Shown in pieces: positions 42,681 through 54,313 of a stretch of 64,000 nt of DNA. Source of the stretch: Cherax quadricarinatus (taxonomy: Eukaryota; Arthropoda; Malacostraca; Decapoda; Parastacidae); contig NC_091378.1 in the NCBI RefSeq assembly GCF_038502225.1, forward strand, positions 10,227,369 to 10,291,368, in the 5' to 3' direction. The position numbers were made by a program, and so were the translations under genes. The notes beneath the pieces were generated by a model. That model was not told where the DNA came from, made no database searches, and worked only from the letters and a program-made list of their open reading frames with translations. Positions within the stretch are counted from its first letter, which is position 1, and each line of letters starts with the position of its first letter.

Positions 42681-43564
42681 AACATTATCTCTCGAAACTG
42701 TTGTCAGGGCTGTAGTCCCATTAGCCCCGACTTAATCCTCCTGCCTATTCCTTGCTCCTACAAATTTTATCTTCCTACTACTGCTAGGTGTTGTGTGTAT
42801 GATAATCGCTCTGGAGCAGGGTTTAGATAGCGAGCTACCAGTGACCGTAGGGCCGGCTCTACCACTCAAAACCTCCCGCCAACCACAAACAGGTGATTTG
42901 TACGTTACTCCTCAGAGGGGACGTCCATCCAGATGCCTGATGTACGATGCTCGCTGTACGATGCTCGCTGTACGATGACTCGTGCACCTCACCCTTCCAC
43001 CTCTGACTTCTTCATTTACCACACTTATCCCTTGTATACTGCTACTTTTATAATTTACACTTCACTTTTGGTAAGTACACTTCTTATTTGTGATGACACC
43101 CAACCTGTTATGGCGGCCTACTTCCTCAGGCCTACTGCTGCCACCACCTCTGCTTATATATATTTATGTATAAGTATGTATATATATATATATATATATC
43201 CCCTTTCTGGCTAGCTTGTTCACGTTGGCTGTGTGCTACATCACAGTTTCTCGTTAGCCAACCTCTCTTAATTCTATTTGATATTTTCTCTTTAGTCACT
43301 CGCTTTGTACTTTGTATATTTGTAAAAGTGTGGCAACAAGTGCCAACTAGGCCTCAACGAACTGGCACTTTGAAATTTTTCTTGTATAATTTCAGGCTTT
43401 CTCCTTTACTTTACTTTATTTATTTTTGCTAATACATTGGTTATCACTTGCACGGTTGTTCACTGACGTTCTCACTAACACTGGTTGCTTCTAGCTGCTA
43501 AAACACGCCCTAAAAGCACTAAGATTCCCGGGAGCCTGGCGCTTAAGACCCACTACACTACACT
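42681..43564. other. Unassigned sequence between LINE-A and LCR-2
   Basis: No coding sequence recognised. It contains three copies of a 12-base repeat, (G)TACGATGCTCGC, at 42,943-42,976 and a short (TA)n at 43,176-43,199, and it ends at the (GT)n at 43,565. Its borders (TGTTGTGTG at about 42,790 and CACTACACTACA at 43,554) loosely resemble a solo LTR, but no duplicate is present to test this. Confidence 0.35.
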
Positions 43565-43637
43565 GTGTATGTGTGTGTGTGTGCGTGTATGTGTGTATGT
43601 GTGTGTGTGTGTGCGTGTGTGTGTGTGTGTGTGTGTG
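43565..43637. repeat. (GT)n microsatellite, distal edge of the LINE-A insertion
   Basis: Imperfect GT tract. LCR-2 resumes immediately after it with AATAACTTGGTTACAGTG, and in LCR-4 the equivalent junction (about 54,705) is continuous. So 36,881-43,637 is inserted DNA inside this microsatellite. Confidence 0.9.
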
Positions 43638-45659
43638 AATAACTTGGTTACAGTGATTTTAGCGGATTTGAGATGGGTGATGAGATGCATTTGTGGATGT
43701 GAAATGTGATTTTTTTTGTGTTCTGAAGAGGTGTGTTGGGAGATGGGTGAGTGGATGTGAAGAAATGTGGGTGAGATGGAGAGGAGTATGGGGAGAGTTG
43801 TATTAGAAATTTAATGAAATATGGGGGGATTTTACTGAAAATAAAGGAAATGTGTGAATATTATAAAAGAAATTATAGAAGTGAAAAATTATGATATATT
43901 GGAAAAGATTGGAGGGTGTAGAAACATGCCGCAGTAGTTGGGTAGTGAGATGATTAGTTGTTGTGAGTATAATATTAATTTATGTGGATACATGGAGATG
44001 GGTATGGAGAGGAATTTTAGTAATGTAGGTAGGAATGTGCATTACATTTTAAGATTCAATAAAAAGAAGGGGAAAAATTTGTATCGAATAAATTGTGAAT
44101 AAATTGATAAGTGATGAGGGTTGTGGCTATTGTTGTCGAACTAGAGATACCAAAAAAGATGATATAAGTGGGTTGCTGTTGTGACTTTTCTGATGAAATT
44201 AGTTAAAACGAGAACAAATTGTGGGTGATGTGGGTTGTGGGTGTTGTGGGTTGTGGGTGATGTTGTCGAACCAGTGATGCCGAAAAAGTGGTTATAAGCT
44301 GTGGGTTGTTGATGTGACTTTTTCTGATGAAATTAGTTAAAACGAGAAAAAATTGTGGGTTGTGGGTTGTGGGTATTGTTGTCGAACTAGAGATACCCAT
44401 AAAGATGGTATAAGTGGGTTGTTGTTGTGGGTGGGTTGTTGTTGTGGGTGGGGTGTGTGGGTTGGGTAGGGTTGTTGTTGTCGAACTAGAGATACCGAAA
44501 AGACGTTATGTGTTGTTGTGGGTGATGAGGGTTGTGGGTGTTGTGGGTTGTGGGTATTGTTGTCGAACTAGAGATGCTGAAAAGTGATTGTAAGTGGGTT
44601 GTTGTTGTGGGTGTTGTGGGTTGTGAGTTGCGGGTTGTGGGTGTTGTGGGTTTGAGTGATGTGGGTTGTGGGTGTTGTCGAACTAGAGATGCTGAAAAAG
44701 TGGTTATAAGTTGTTGGTTGTTGATGTGACTTTTTCTGACGAAATTAGTTAAAACGAGAAAAAATTGTGGGGTGTGGGTGATGTGGGTTGTGGGTGTTGT
44801 GGGATGTGGGATGTGTGGGTTGTGGGTGTGGGTGTTGTGGGTTGTGGGTGTTGTTGTGGGGTGTATGTAGTCGAACTAGAGATACTGAAAAGTGGTTATA
44901 AGTTGTGGGTTGTTGTTGTGGGGTGTGGGTGATGTGGGTTGTGGGTGTGTGGGGATGTAGGGTGTTGTGGGTTGTTGGGGGCGTTGTTGTCGAACTAGAG
45001 ATACCGAAAAGAGATGTTATAAGTGGGTTGATGTTGTGGGTGTTGTGGGTTGTGAGTGATCGTGTGTGTTTGGATTGTGTTCATGTGCACTCATGTTATA
45101 TCTTAGTTGGAGGTGAGTGGGATCGTCTTGGTTATAGTGATTTGAGAGGATTTGTGTGAAAATGGGTGTTAGTCTGTGATGTTGATCTTAGTTTATGGTG
45201 ATTTTGGTGGTGTTTTGACTGAATTCAGTGGTGTATTAGTAGTACTCAAATGGTGTTTGAGACTATTCAAAGGTGTTTTTGGTGTTCAAATGATGTGCAA
45301 GAATATTTATGAAGGTGTTCTGGGAGTATTCAGTGGTGATTTTGGGGGTGTTTGTGTTAGTTTTTGGAGTATTCAAAGGTAATTGATGGTGTTTTTGGTG
45401 TTGTTCAAAGTAAAGTGTCTGAGTTAGTTTTTGTGATACTGTTGTTAAAATCTGGAGAATGAGGGAGGAGTTTGGGGGATGAGTTGTAATTTAATGAAAT
45501 ATGTAAGTGTAGATAAATTAGAGCTGTCAAATCTTATTTGGGAGTATTCAAAATGTTGTCTTGGAAGTGTTTCAGTGTTGTTTGGAAATGTTCAAAGATG
45601 TTTTTGTGAGTATTCAACGATTTATGAGAGTGTTTTGAAGGTGTTCAAAGTAAAGTGAG
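43638..45659 (+). repeat. LCR-2, second part, including G-rich satellite
   Basis: 43,638-44,110 is AT-rich single-copy-like LCR sequence, the reverse complement of 51,290-51,780. 44,115-45,045 is satellite: a unit of about 100-130 bases with GTTGTCGAACTAGAGATACC, AAAAGATGTTATAAGTGGG, TGACTTTTTCTGATGAAATT and runs of GTGGGTTGTGGGTGTT. 45,050-45,659 carries GGATCGTCTTGGTTATAGTG and the GTATTCAGTGGTGT minisatellite. No gene is visible. Confidence 0.8.
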
Positions 45660-45861
45660 GTGTGTGTGTGTGTGTGTGTGTGTGTACTCACCTATTTGTA
45701 CTCACCTATTTGTGGTTGCAGGGGTCGAGTCTTAGCTCCTGGCCCCGCCTCTTCACCGGTTGCTACTGGGCCCTCTCTCTCCCCGCTCCATGAGCTTTAT
45801 CAAACCTCGTCTTAAAACAGTCTCTTTCTCCAATCATGTCCATGTGTGTGTGTGTGTGTTT
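45660..45861 (-). mobile_element. Internally deleted LINE-A mini-copy between (GT)n tracts
   Basis: (GT)n (45,660-45,683) leads into a normal LINE-A 3' end (ACTCACC at 45,686 and 45,700) up to CTTAAAACA at 45,819. The next 25 bases (GTCTCTTTCTCCAATCATGT) match 39,638-39,662 of the full copy, inside the endonuclease region. (GT)n then resumes. About 2.5 kb of the element is missing between the two parts. Confidence 0.8.
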
Positions 45862-47216
45862 GTGTGCATATTAACTTCGTAATATGTAAAATTGTGACTA
45901 GTGAATTTATCGAAAAGTGGTTGTAAGTGTTGTGGTGACTTTTTCTGATGAAATAGTTAAAACGAGAAAAATGTCTAGACTTGAGTTGTATTTTGTAAAG
46001 AAATTGTGAATTGTTGTGGGTATTAACGAAAAAATGTGGAATTATTTGGGTTATCCTGGGTTAAGAGTGAAAATGTTTTCCCTATGTTGCATATGAAATG
46101 TTTAGGGGAAGTCGACAAGATTCAGCCTGTATGTGTGAGGTCATCACGTGACGTCACTGACCGCCGAGTAAACACAGGTGGGGTGACGTACACTTGTTTA
46201 GACCTGTAGTAAGAGAAAGTACCATGCCCCATAGGAGGAGTTCATTTGTATGCTTACCCCACAGGGGAGAATCCAAAAAACCTTGATCCAAGGAGATGGA
46301 GGAGAAAACTTTGATCCAAGGAGATGGAGTCTTTGTATTATCGAGAAAAACTTGATCCAAGGAGATGGAGACTTTGATTTCGAGAAAAATTTGATCCGAG
46401 GAATTGGAGCAGGGAATTTGGGATGCAAATGGGAGTCCATTGTGAATGCTTATACCCAGAGGGGGAAATCCAAAAAAACTTGATCCGAGGAGATGGAGTC
46501 TTTGATATCGAGAAAAACTTGATCCGAGGGGATGGAGATCATAAGAAAATGAAATTCAAAAAAAAATTTGGGATGGGGTTGAAAGTGGGAGGGGGAACCT
46601 CAAAAATTTGATCCGAGGAGATCATAAGAAAATGAAATTAAAAAAAAAATTTGGGATGGGGGTGAAAGTGGGAGGGGGAACCTCAAAAATTTGATCCGAG
46701 GAGATGGAGAGCACAAGAAAATGAAATTCAAAAAAAATTGAAAAAAAATCGGAAAAAAATTCGGGGAGCTGGGGCGATCCGGACGACGCTGCAGAAGGTG
46801 CAGCAGAAGGCGCGGGCGGGCGCGAGGGCGCGGCGGGCGCGGGGGTCGGCGCGAGGGCTGGGGCGGGTGGGGGGCGCGGGGGCGCGAGGGCGGGGGTGGG
46901 TGGGGGCGCGTGGGGCGGGTGGGGCGTGCGGTCGTGGGTGGAGGGTAGTGGGTGGGGTCATGGGTGGAGGGTAGTGGGTGGGGTCGTGGGTGGGGTCATG
47001 GGTGGGGTCGTGGGTGGGGTCGTGGGTGGGGTCATGGTCATTAGCATATAGGTGTGAAAAGGAGACCGCTCAGCCGCAGCCCTTTTCAGGAGGGACCGCT
47101 CAGGAATGGACCGCTCTGTAGAAGGGACCGCTCAGGAAATGGACCGCTCTGTAGAAGGGACCGCTCAGGAAATGGACCGCTCTGTAGAAGGGACCGCTCA
47201 GCCGCCTTCAGCACTA
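45862..47216 (+). repeat. LCR-2, distal part: GATCCGAGG minisatellite, GC-rich block and ACCGCTCAG repeats
   Basis: In order: AT-rich sequence with GGGTTATCCTGGGTTAAGAG; a CRE palindrome TGACGTCA (46,149-46,156) with CGAGTAAACACAGG; tandem units around TTGATCCGAGGAGATGGAG (46,270-46,730); a GC-rich block with GGGGCGATCCGGACGACGCT and GGGTGGGGTCGTGGGT repeats (46,755-47,040); and a 33-bp tandem repeat with GGACCGCTCTGTAGAAGGG (47,070-47,205). It ends in TATATA at 47,217. The reverse complement is LCR-3. The frames through the GC-rich block are not coding. Confidence 0.8.
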
Positions 47217-47243
47217 CTTATATATATATACATATATCAGTAA

Positions 47244-47332
47244 CAACACTGCGACTAGCCAAGGACTCGAACCCATGATGTTTTGGCCCGCCTCGTGGTG
47301 AGCGAAAACCACATGGCTAGTCGCAGTGTTGT
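47244..47332 (-). mobile_element. tRNA-like element with a 20-bp extended stem
   Basis: On the minus strand about 71 nt (47,323-47,253) look like a tRNA: box A-like TAGCCATGTGG, box B-like GGTTCGAGTCC, and pairing ends GACTAGCCA/TGGCTAGTC. The stem continues outward to a perfect 20-bp inverted repeat (AACAACACTGCGACTAGCCA), far longer than an acceptor stem. TA-rich DNA lies on both sides. It is more likely a tRNA-derived mobile repeat than a working tRNA gene. Confidence 0.6.
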
Positions 47333-47364
47333 TATTGATCAATACCACTTGTTCGTGGCTACAA

Positions 47365-47378
47365 TAATATATATATAA

Positions 47379-47438
<60 letters not shown>
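47365..47438. repeat. (TA)n microsatellite
   Basis: Pure TA tract directly before the retroelement fragment at 47,440. Confidence 0.95.
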
Positions 47439-47439
<1 letters not shown>

Positions 47440-47442
<3 letters not shown>

Positions 47443-48076
47443 TCGGATTGGTGTTGCTCTTCGCCTAGCTGCCCCCATCCTCACCGAACATAGGTGTATT
47501 TGCGGCAGGGCGACAGCTGATTAATTCGGACTTCATGGTCTCATGTGCCACACAGCAGAAGGGAAGTATGCCAGACATGAGGAGATCAATGACATAATAA
47601 AGAGAAGCCTCGCCACAGCCCGTTGCCCAGCTCAACGGGAACCCCAAGTACAGAGGTCTGATGGAAGTCAAAAGCGTCCTGATGGAGCCACTATGCTACC
47701 CTGGAAGGATGGAAAGCAGATTGCCTGGGACTACACCTGTGCTGCCACATTGGCAGACACCTACTTGCCATACTCTGTAGTGGAAGGGGGTGGAGCTGCA
47801 AGCCACAGGGAGACCCAGAAGATCCGAAAATATGAAGACCTTCCCCCTTGCTATAACTTCATTCCAATAGGGTCGGAGACCCTTGGAGCATGGGGCAAGT
47901 GTGCACTAAAGTTCCTCAAAGAGCTCGGTGAAAAGCTCATCATAGAAACCAAGGACCACAGGGCGACCAGCTTCCTCTTTCAGAGACTCAGTGTTGCGAT
48001 CCAGAGAGGAAATGCCTGCAGCATTCTGGGCACATGGCCCACCGCAGGGGAGCTGGACGAAGTATTCGAGATGTAG
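47440..48076 (+). pseudogene. Retroelement C-terminal fragment with zinc motif and endonuclease-like domain
   Basis: The frame contains RCICGRATAD, an in-frame TAA at about 47,519, then FGLHGLMC, giving a C-x-C...H-x4-C zinc-like motif. It continues to the stop at 48,074-48,076: KYARHEEINDIIKRSL, KRPDGATMLPW and IAWDYTCAATLADTYL, then FIPIGSETLGAWGKCALKFL and FLFQRLSVAIQRGNACSILG. The RH...E...RPDG...WD order resembles the PD-(D/E)xK restriction-like endonuclease of R2-type retroelements; this assignment is tentative. The RT is absent and the fragment begins inside (TA)n. I have seen similar C-termini on retroelement proteins of corals and crustaceans but cannot name the clade. Confidence 0.6.
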
Positions 48077-48148
48077 CTCTGAGTTACCTATGTTGTTTTA
48101 CTTTCTGTTGTATTTTTGTGAATGTTTGGCCAATGTATTTTATCTTTA

Positions 48149-48254
<106 letters not shown>

Positions 48255-48365
48255 ACTATTTTTTTACCAATAGGAATATTTTATTACATAATATGGTACA
48301 GAAGATTTAAGAGATACATTGTTGATATAAAGGTGGCATATAAGGTACATGTTGTTGCGTGTGTA

Positions 48366-48642
48366 TCACCGATTATAAGGCGAAATCTCATCCAGCTCCT
48401 CAGAGCTGGGGCGTGTGCCCAAAATACAGCAAGCATTACCCCTTTGAACAGCCGCACTGAGCCGCTGGAACAGAAAACTAGCTGCCCTGGGATCCCTAGT
48501 TACCCTGATGAGTCTTTTTCCCAGCTCCTTAAGGAATTTAGATGCACTCTTTCCCCATGAGCCAAGGGTCACTGAGCCTATGGGAACAAACATATAATGA
48601 TGGGCAAGTTCTCCATAATTTCTAGACTTTTGGGACTCACTG
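48366..48642 (-). pseudogene. Second retroelement C-terminal fragment, opposite orientation
   Basis: The minus-strand frame reads YGELAHHYMFVPIGSVTLGS, KFLKELGKRLIRVTRDPRAA and FLFQRLSAAVQRGNACCILG, aligning with the last 90 residues of 47,440-48,076 at clearly diverged positions. It is thus a separate copy of the same family, cut at about 48,642 where LCR-3 begins. Zinc and RPDG motifs are missing. Confidence 0.75.
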
Positions 48643-51600
48643 GTGTCAAAGCGGCTGAGCGCCATATGGGGCTGAGCGCCGTATTCCTGAGCGTTGTATT
48701 CCTGAGCGGTCCCTCCTGAAAAGGGCTGCGGCTGAGCGCTGTATTCCTGAGCGCTGTATTCCTGAGCGGTCTCCTTTTCACACCTTTATGCTAATGACCT
48801 TGACCTCGCCCTCGAGACCACCTCACCCTCGACCACCTCACCCTCGACCACCTCGCCCTCGACCACCTCGCCCTCAACCCCCACCCACGCCCCCCCACCC
48901 GCGCCCCGTGTGCCCGCCTGCCGTGCCCTCACGCCCGCCCGCGCACCAGCCCGACCGGAGCCCCGCCCGAGCCGACCCGTGCCCGCCCTCGCGCCAGCCC
49001 GCGCCTTCTGCAGCGCCTTCTGCAGCGTCGTCCGGATCGCCCCCTCTCCCCGAATTTTTTACGATTTTTTTCAAATTTTTTTTGAATTTCTTATGATCTC
49101 CATCTCCTCGGATCAAATTTTTGAGGTTCCCTCTCCCACTTTCACCCCCATCCCAATTTTTTTCGATTTTTTTTTGAATTTCATTTTCTTATGATCTCCT
49201 CGGATCAAGTTTTTTGGATTCCCCCCTCTGGGGGTAAGCATTCAAAATGGACTCCCACTTTCACCCCAAATATTCCTGCTCTACTTCCTTGGATCATGTT
49301 TTTTGGATTCCTCCCTCTGGGGGTAAGCATTCAAAATGGACTCCCACTTTCACCCCAAATATTCCTCCTCCATCTCCTTGGATCAAGATTTTCTCGACAA
49401 TACAAGGACTCCATCTCCTTGGATCAAGTTTTTGGATTCTCCCCTCTGGGGGTAAGCATTCATATGAACTCCTATGAGGCATGGCACTTTCTCTTACTAC
49501 AGGTCTAAACAAGTGTGACGTCACCCCTCCTGTGTTTACTCGGCGGTCAGTGACGTCACTTCATTGTCAATTCATTGACTAAAATCAACATATTTTTCTC
49601 TTGAAGAAATTCTATGCATTTTTTGTTCTGGATCTTCTTCGTCATCACCATCTCAGTATTACACATTTCATATACAACATAGGGAAAACATTACACATTT
49701 TCGCTCTTAACCCAGGATAACCCAAATGGTTCCACATTTTTTCGTTAATACCCACAACAGTCCACAATTTCTTTACAAAAGATTCACTCTCCTCAAGTCT
49801 AGACATTTTTCTCGTTTTAACTATTTCATCTCAGGTCACTCCCCACGAAGTAACCTTCTCTCTCTCCTTCTCCCCACCCTCCCAAACCCTCACACTCCCA
49901 CCAACACCTCACAATTTTCACTCATAACCCACAATTTTTCTCGTTTTAACTATTTCATCAGAAAAAGTCACAACAACACTTACAACTTATAAGCACTTTT
50001 CGATTAATTCACTAGTCACAATTTTACATATTACGAAGTTAATACGCACACACACCTCACTTTACTTTGAACACCTTCAAAACACTCTCATAAATCATTT
50101 GAATACTCACAAAAATACCTTTGAACATTTCCAAACAACACTGAAACACTTCCAAAATATCATTTTGAGTACTCCCAAATACACCACTGAATACTACTAA
50201 AACAACACTGAACACAGTCAAAACACCACCAAAATCACCATAAACTAAGATCAACATAACAGACTAACACCCATCTTCACACAAATCCCCTCAAATCACT
50301 ATAACCAAGACGATTACCAATTTCTATGAGTACATTCACCTCCAACTAAGATATGAGTGCAAAAAAAAAAAAAAACATGAACATAATCCAAATACACACG
50401 AACACTTATAACAGAATCACTTCTTTTTCGGTATCTCTAGTTCGACAACAACGCCCACAACCCACAACACCCACATCCCACAACACCCACAACCCACAAT
50501 TTTTTCTCGTTTTAACTAATTTCACCAGAAAAAGTCACAACAACAACAACCCACTTATAACATCTTTTTCGGCAACACTAGTTCGACAACAACACCCACA
50601 ACCCACAACACCCACATCCCACAAAACCCACAACCCACAATTTTTTCTCGTTTTAACTAATTTCATCAGAAAAAGTCACAACAACAACCCACTTACAACA
50701 TCTTTTTCGATATCTCTAGTTCGACAACACCCACATCCCACAACACCCACAACCCACAACACCCACAACCCACATCACCCACAGCAACAACCCACTTATA
50801 ACATCTTTTCGGTATCTCTTGTTCGACAACAACACCCACATCCCACAACACCCACAACCCACAACACCCACAACCCACAACACCCACAACCCACAACACC
50901 CACAACAACAACCAACTTATAACATCTTTTTCGATATCTCTAACAACCCACAACCCCCACAACCCACATCACCCACAACAACAACCCACTTATAACATCT
51001 TTTCCGATATCTCTAGTTCGACAACAACACCCACATCACCCACATCCCACAACACCCACAACCCACAACACCTAAAACCCACATCACCCACAACAACAAC
51101 CCACTTATAACATCTTTTCGGTATCTCTAGTTCGACAGCACCCATAACCCACAACACCCACAACCCACAACACCCCACAACCCACAACACCCACAACAAC
51201 AACCCACTTATAACATCTTTTTCGATATCTCTAGTTCGACAACAATACCCACAATCCTCATCACTTACAAATTTATTCACAATTTTTCCTCTTTCGATAC
51301 AAATTTTTCCCCTTCTTTTTATTGAATCTTAAAATGTAATATACATTCCTCCCTACATTACTAAAATTCTAATAAAATTCTCTCCATACCCATCTCCTTG
51401 TATCCACATAAATTAATATTATACTCACAACAAGTAATCTCACTTCCCAACTACTGCGACATGTTTCTACACACTCCAATCTTTTCCAGTGTATCATAAC
51501 TTTTCACTTCTATAATTTCTTTTATAATATTCACACATTACCTTTATTTTCAGTAAAATCCCCTCATATTTCATTAAATTTTTAATACAACCCTCCCCAT

Positions 51601-51852
51601 ACCCCTCTCTATCTCACCCACATTTCTTCACACCCAGTCACCCATCTCCGAACACACCTCTTCAGAACAAACACAAAAATCACATTTCACATCCATAAAT
51701 GCATCTCATCACCCATCTCAAATCCACTAAGCTCACTGTAACCAAGATATTCACAAAATTCTATGAGCAACTAACATACACAGACAACTCACTTTACTTT
51801 GAACACCTTCAAAACACTCTCATGCATCATCATTGAGACCACCTTTTAGGGT
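48643..51852 (-). repeat. Long composite repeat, unit 3 (LCR-3), minus orientation
   Basis: It reads as the reverse complement of LCR-2 from distal to proximal: GCTGAGCG/CCTGAGCGGT repeats (48,650-48,780), C-rich block (48,800-49,050), CTCCTTGGATCAAG minisatellite (49,090-49,440), two TGACGTCA sites (49,516-49,523 and 49,551-49,558) around TGTTTACTCGG, AT-rich sequence, the minisatellite (50,090-50,240), satellite (50,420-51,260) and the AT-rich block (51,280-51,800). It stops at about 51,852, missing the proximal 2 kb, and meets LCR-4 head to head. Confidence 0.8.
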
Positions 51853-54217
51853 TGATGTGGATGAGAAATATGATATGTAGCATAGGTGAGAAATGATAAA
51901 TGTGGTATGAATATTTAATTTGAGAAAAAATGTGTAAAACAGTTTTATTTTTTTATTATAACAAATTTGGTGGGTAAATTGTATTAATATTTTTAGTTGA
52001 TGAATAGTTAACATGAACTTAGTAAAGTGATTGTGTATTAGTTGGAGGTGTGTGACTTAGTTCTGGTAATGTCTCATGACATGGTAATTTTTTTTGTGCT
52101 TATGTCTTATATTTATTGTTAATATGTCAAGTATAGGTTTTGGTGTATGTCTTAGTTATGGTGTGTATGTCTTAGTTGGAGGTGAATGTCTTAGATTTGG
52201 TGTGTATGTCTCATGTCTTAAATTTGTGATTGAAATGTATAAGTTGTGGGTGTGTGTGTGTATTTTTTTTTTTTTTTTTTTGGTGATGGTGATATGTTAT
52301 AGTGCTCATGTTATGTTATAGATGTTGGTGGAAGTGTCGTGGTATTTTTTGTGTATGTCTTATTTTTGTGCGAATGTTTAAAAAATAAGTGTTTTCAGTG
52401 ATCATAGTAGTTTTGAGATGCATGATCTTAGATTTTTGGTGATCTTGGTGATGAGGGTTGATAGATGATGGTAAATTGGTGAGTGAGTTAGAGAAGACAA
52501 AATGTTATGTGATCTTAGTAAAAGTATAGATAGTTTTAGTGAACTTCGTTATGATGATGTTTTAAGAGAATGTGTACAAAAAATGTGTGATCTTAGTGGT
52601 GGGGTTATAGAATTTGGTAAACGTCTTGATTGTGGTGATCTTAGATATTGGAGATATAACAGGTTGAAACAAGTAGCTTCCTCTCAATAAGTTAAATGAA
52701 GTAAAAGTGGGGTGTGACGTCGTCAAGTAAACACAGGATGGAGTGTGATGTCATGGGAGGTATCCCTATCTGTGCTGGTATGTGTTGGTGGTAGTGAGGA
52801 TATTAGTGATTTTTGAGGTAAGTGAACATGGGTGATTGTTGTTCGTGGTTGTCTTAGATTATGTGTGTACAAGACTATGTTTTCAGTTGATGGTGATCAT
52901 GTACTAAGTGTTTGTGTATTAGGTTTGTGTTCAAGTTTTTCTTTTTTTTTTTTTTTTTTTGCGCCCATGGGGAGGGAGTTCTTGGTTATAGTGATTTGAG
53001 GGAATTTCTTTAAAATGGGTGTTAGCTGGTGATGCTAAACTTAGTTTCTGGTGATTTTGACGGTGTTTTGGTAGTATTCAGTGGTGATTTGGTAATAATC
53101 AGTAGTGTTTTGGGAGTATTCGGAGGTGTTTGATGGTGTTTTTGAAAGTGTTCAAATGATGTGCAGAGTATTTTTTGAAGATGTTCAGTGGTGTTTTGGT
53201 GATGTTCAGAGTTGGTTCAAAGTTAGTCAGTGTGTTAGTTGTGGTAATGTCTCATGTCATAAGTGTATGAGTTAGTTTTTTTTGTGTGTTAATGTTGTAA
53301 AGTCTGGAGAATGAGGGAGGAGTTTGGTGGATGAGATGTAATTTCGGTTAATGAAATGTGTAAGTGTGAATGTAAATTGGTGAGTGAGTTAGAGAAGACA
53401 AAATGTTATGTGATCTTAGTAAAAGTATAGATAGTTTTAGTGAACTTCGTTATGATGATGTTTTAAGAGAATGTGTACAAAAAATGTGTGATCTTAGTGG
53501 TGGGGTTATAGAATTTGGTAAACGTCTTGATTGTGGTGATCTTAGATATTGGAGATATAACAGGTTGAAACAAGTAGCTTCCTCTCAATAAGTTAAATGA
53601 AGTAAAAGTGGGGTGTGACGTCGTCAAGTAAACACAGGATGGAGTGTGATGTCATGGGAGGTATCCCTATCTGTGCTGGTATGTGTTGGTGGTAGTGAGT
53701 GGAGTGTATTAGATATTGTTTGGAGTTGGTGATTGTGATTTTTTGTGCGAATGTTTATAAAAATGAGTGGTCATTGATGATAGTTGATGGATGTCTTAGT
53801 TTTTTTTTGTGTGTGTGTGTACATGTTATGTTTTCAGTTGGTGGTGATCCTGCTGTAAGTGTTTCGGTGTTGTTTGGAAATGTTCAAAGGTGTTTTTTTG
53901 TGAGTATTCAAATGATTTATGAGAATTTTTTTTTTTTTGCGCTCATGTTATATAATAGTCTGAGGTGCGTGGGATCGTCTTGGTTATAGTGATTTGAGGG
54001 AATTTCTATAAAATGGGTGTTAATTGGTGGTGTTGATCTTAGTTTCTGGTGATTTTTAGTGTTGTTTGGGCAGTATTCGGTGCTGTTTTGGTAGTATTGA
54101 GTGATTTTTGGGAGTATTCAATGGAGTTTGATGATGTTTCTTGAATGTGTTCAAATGATGTTTTTGGAGTAATCAAAGGTAATTGATGATGTTTTTGGTG
54201 TTGTACAAAGTAAAGTG

Positions 54218-54313
<96 letters not shown>

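Noticed and set aside
44115..45045. CRISPR-like array of regularly spaced GTCGAACTAGAGATACC repeats
   Set aside because: Spacing is irregular, the spacers are themselves repetitive GTGGGTT sequence, and the context is a eukaryotic satellite.
45686..45844. Splicing as the origin of the internally deleted LINE-A copy
   Set aside because: On the sense strand the full-length copy has no GT at the required donor position next to the junction (GAGACT|ACATTG), so GT-AG removal does not fit.
46728..46974. Arg/Gly/Ala-rich and Pro-rich frames in GC-rich blocks (also 48,788-49,116 and 60,548-60,892)
   Set aside because: They are mirrored on opposite strands of inverted LCR copies and change frame between copies, so GC-rich repeat explains them.
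47253..47323. Functional tRNA gene on the minus strand
   Set aside because: The 20-bp extended stem and TA-rich mobile-like context argue for a tRNA-derived element. The anticodon loop could not be assigned confidently.
50353..50922. 189-codon frame rich in Thr-His-Asn-Pro (and the 253-codon frame at 58,329-59,090 on the minus strand)
   Set aside because: Translations of the LCR satellite; periodic and without protein-like composition.
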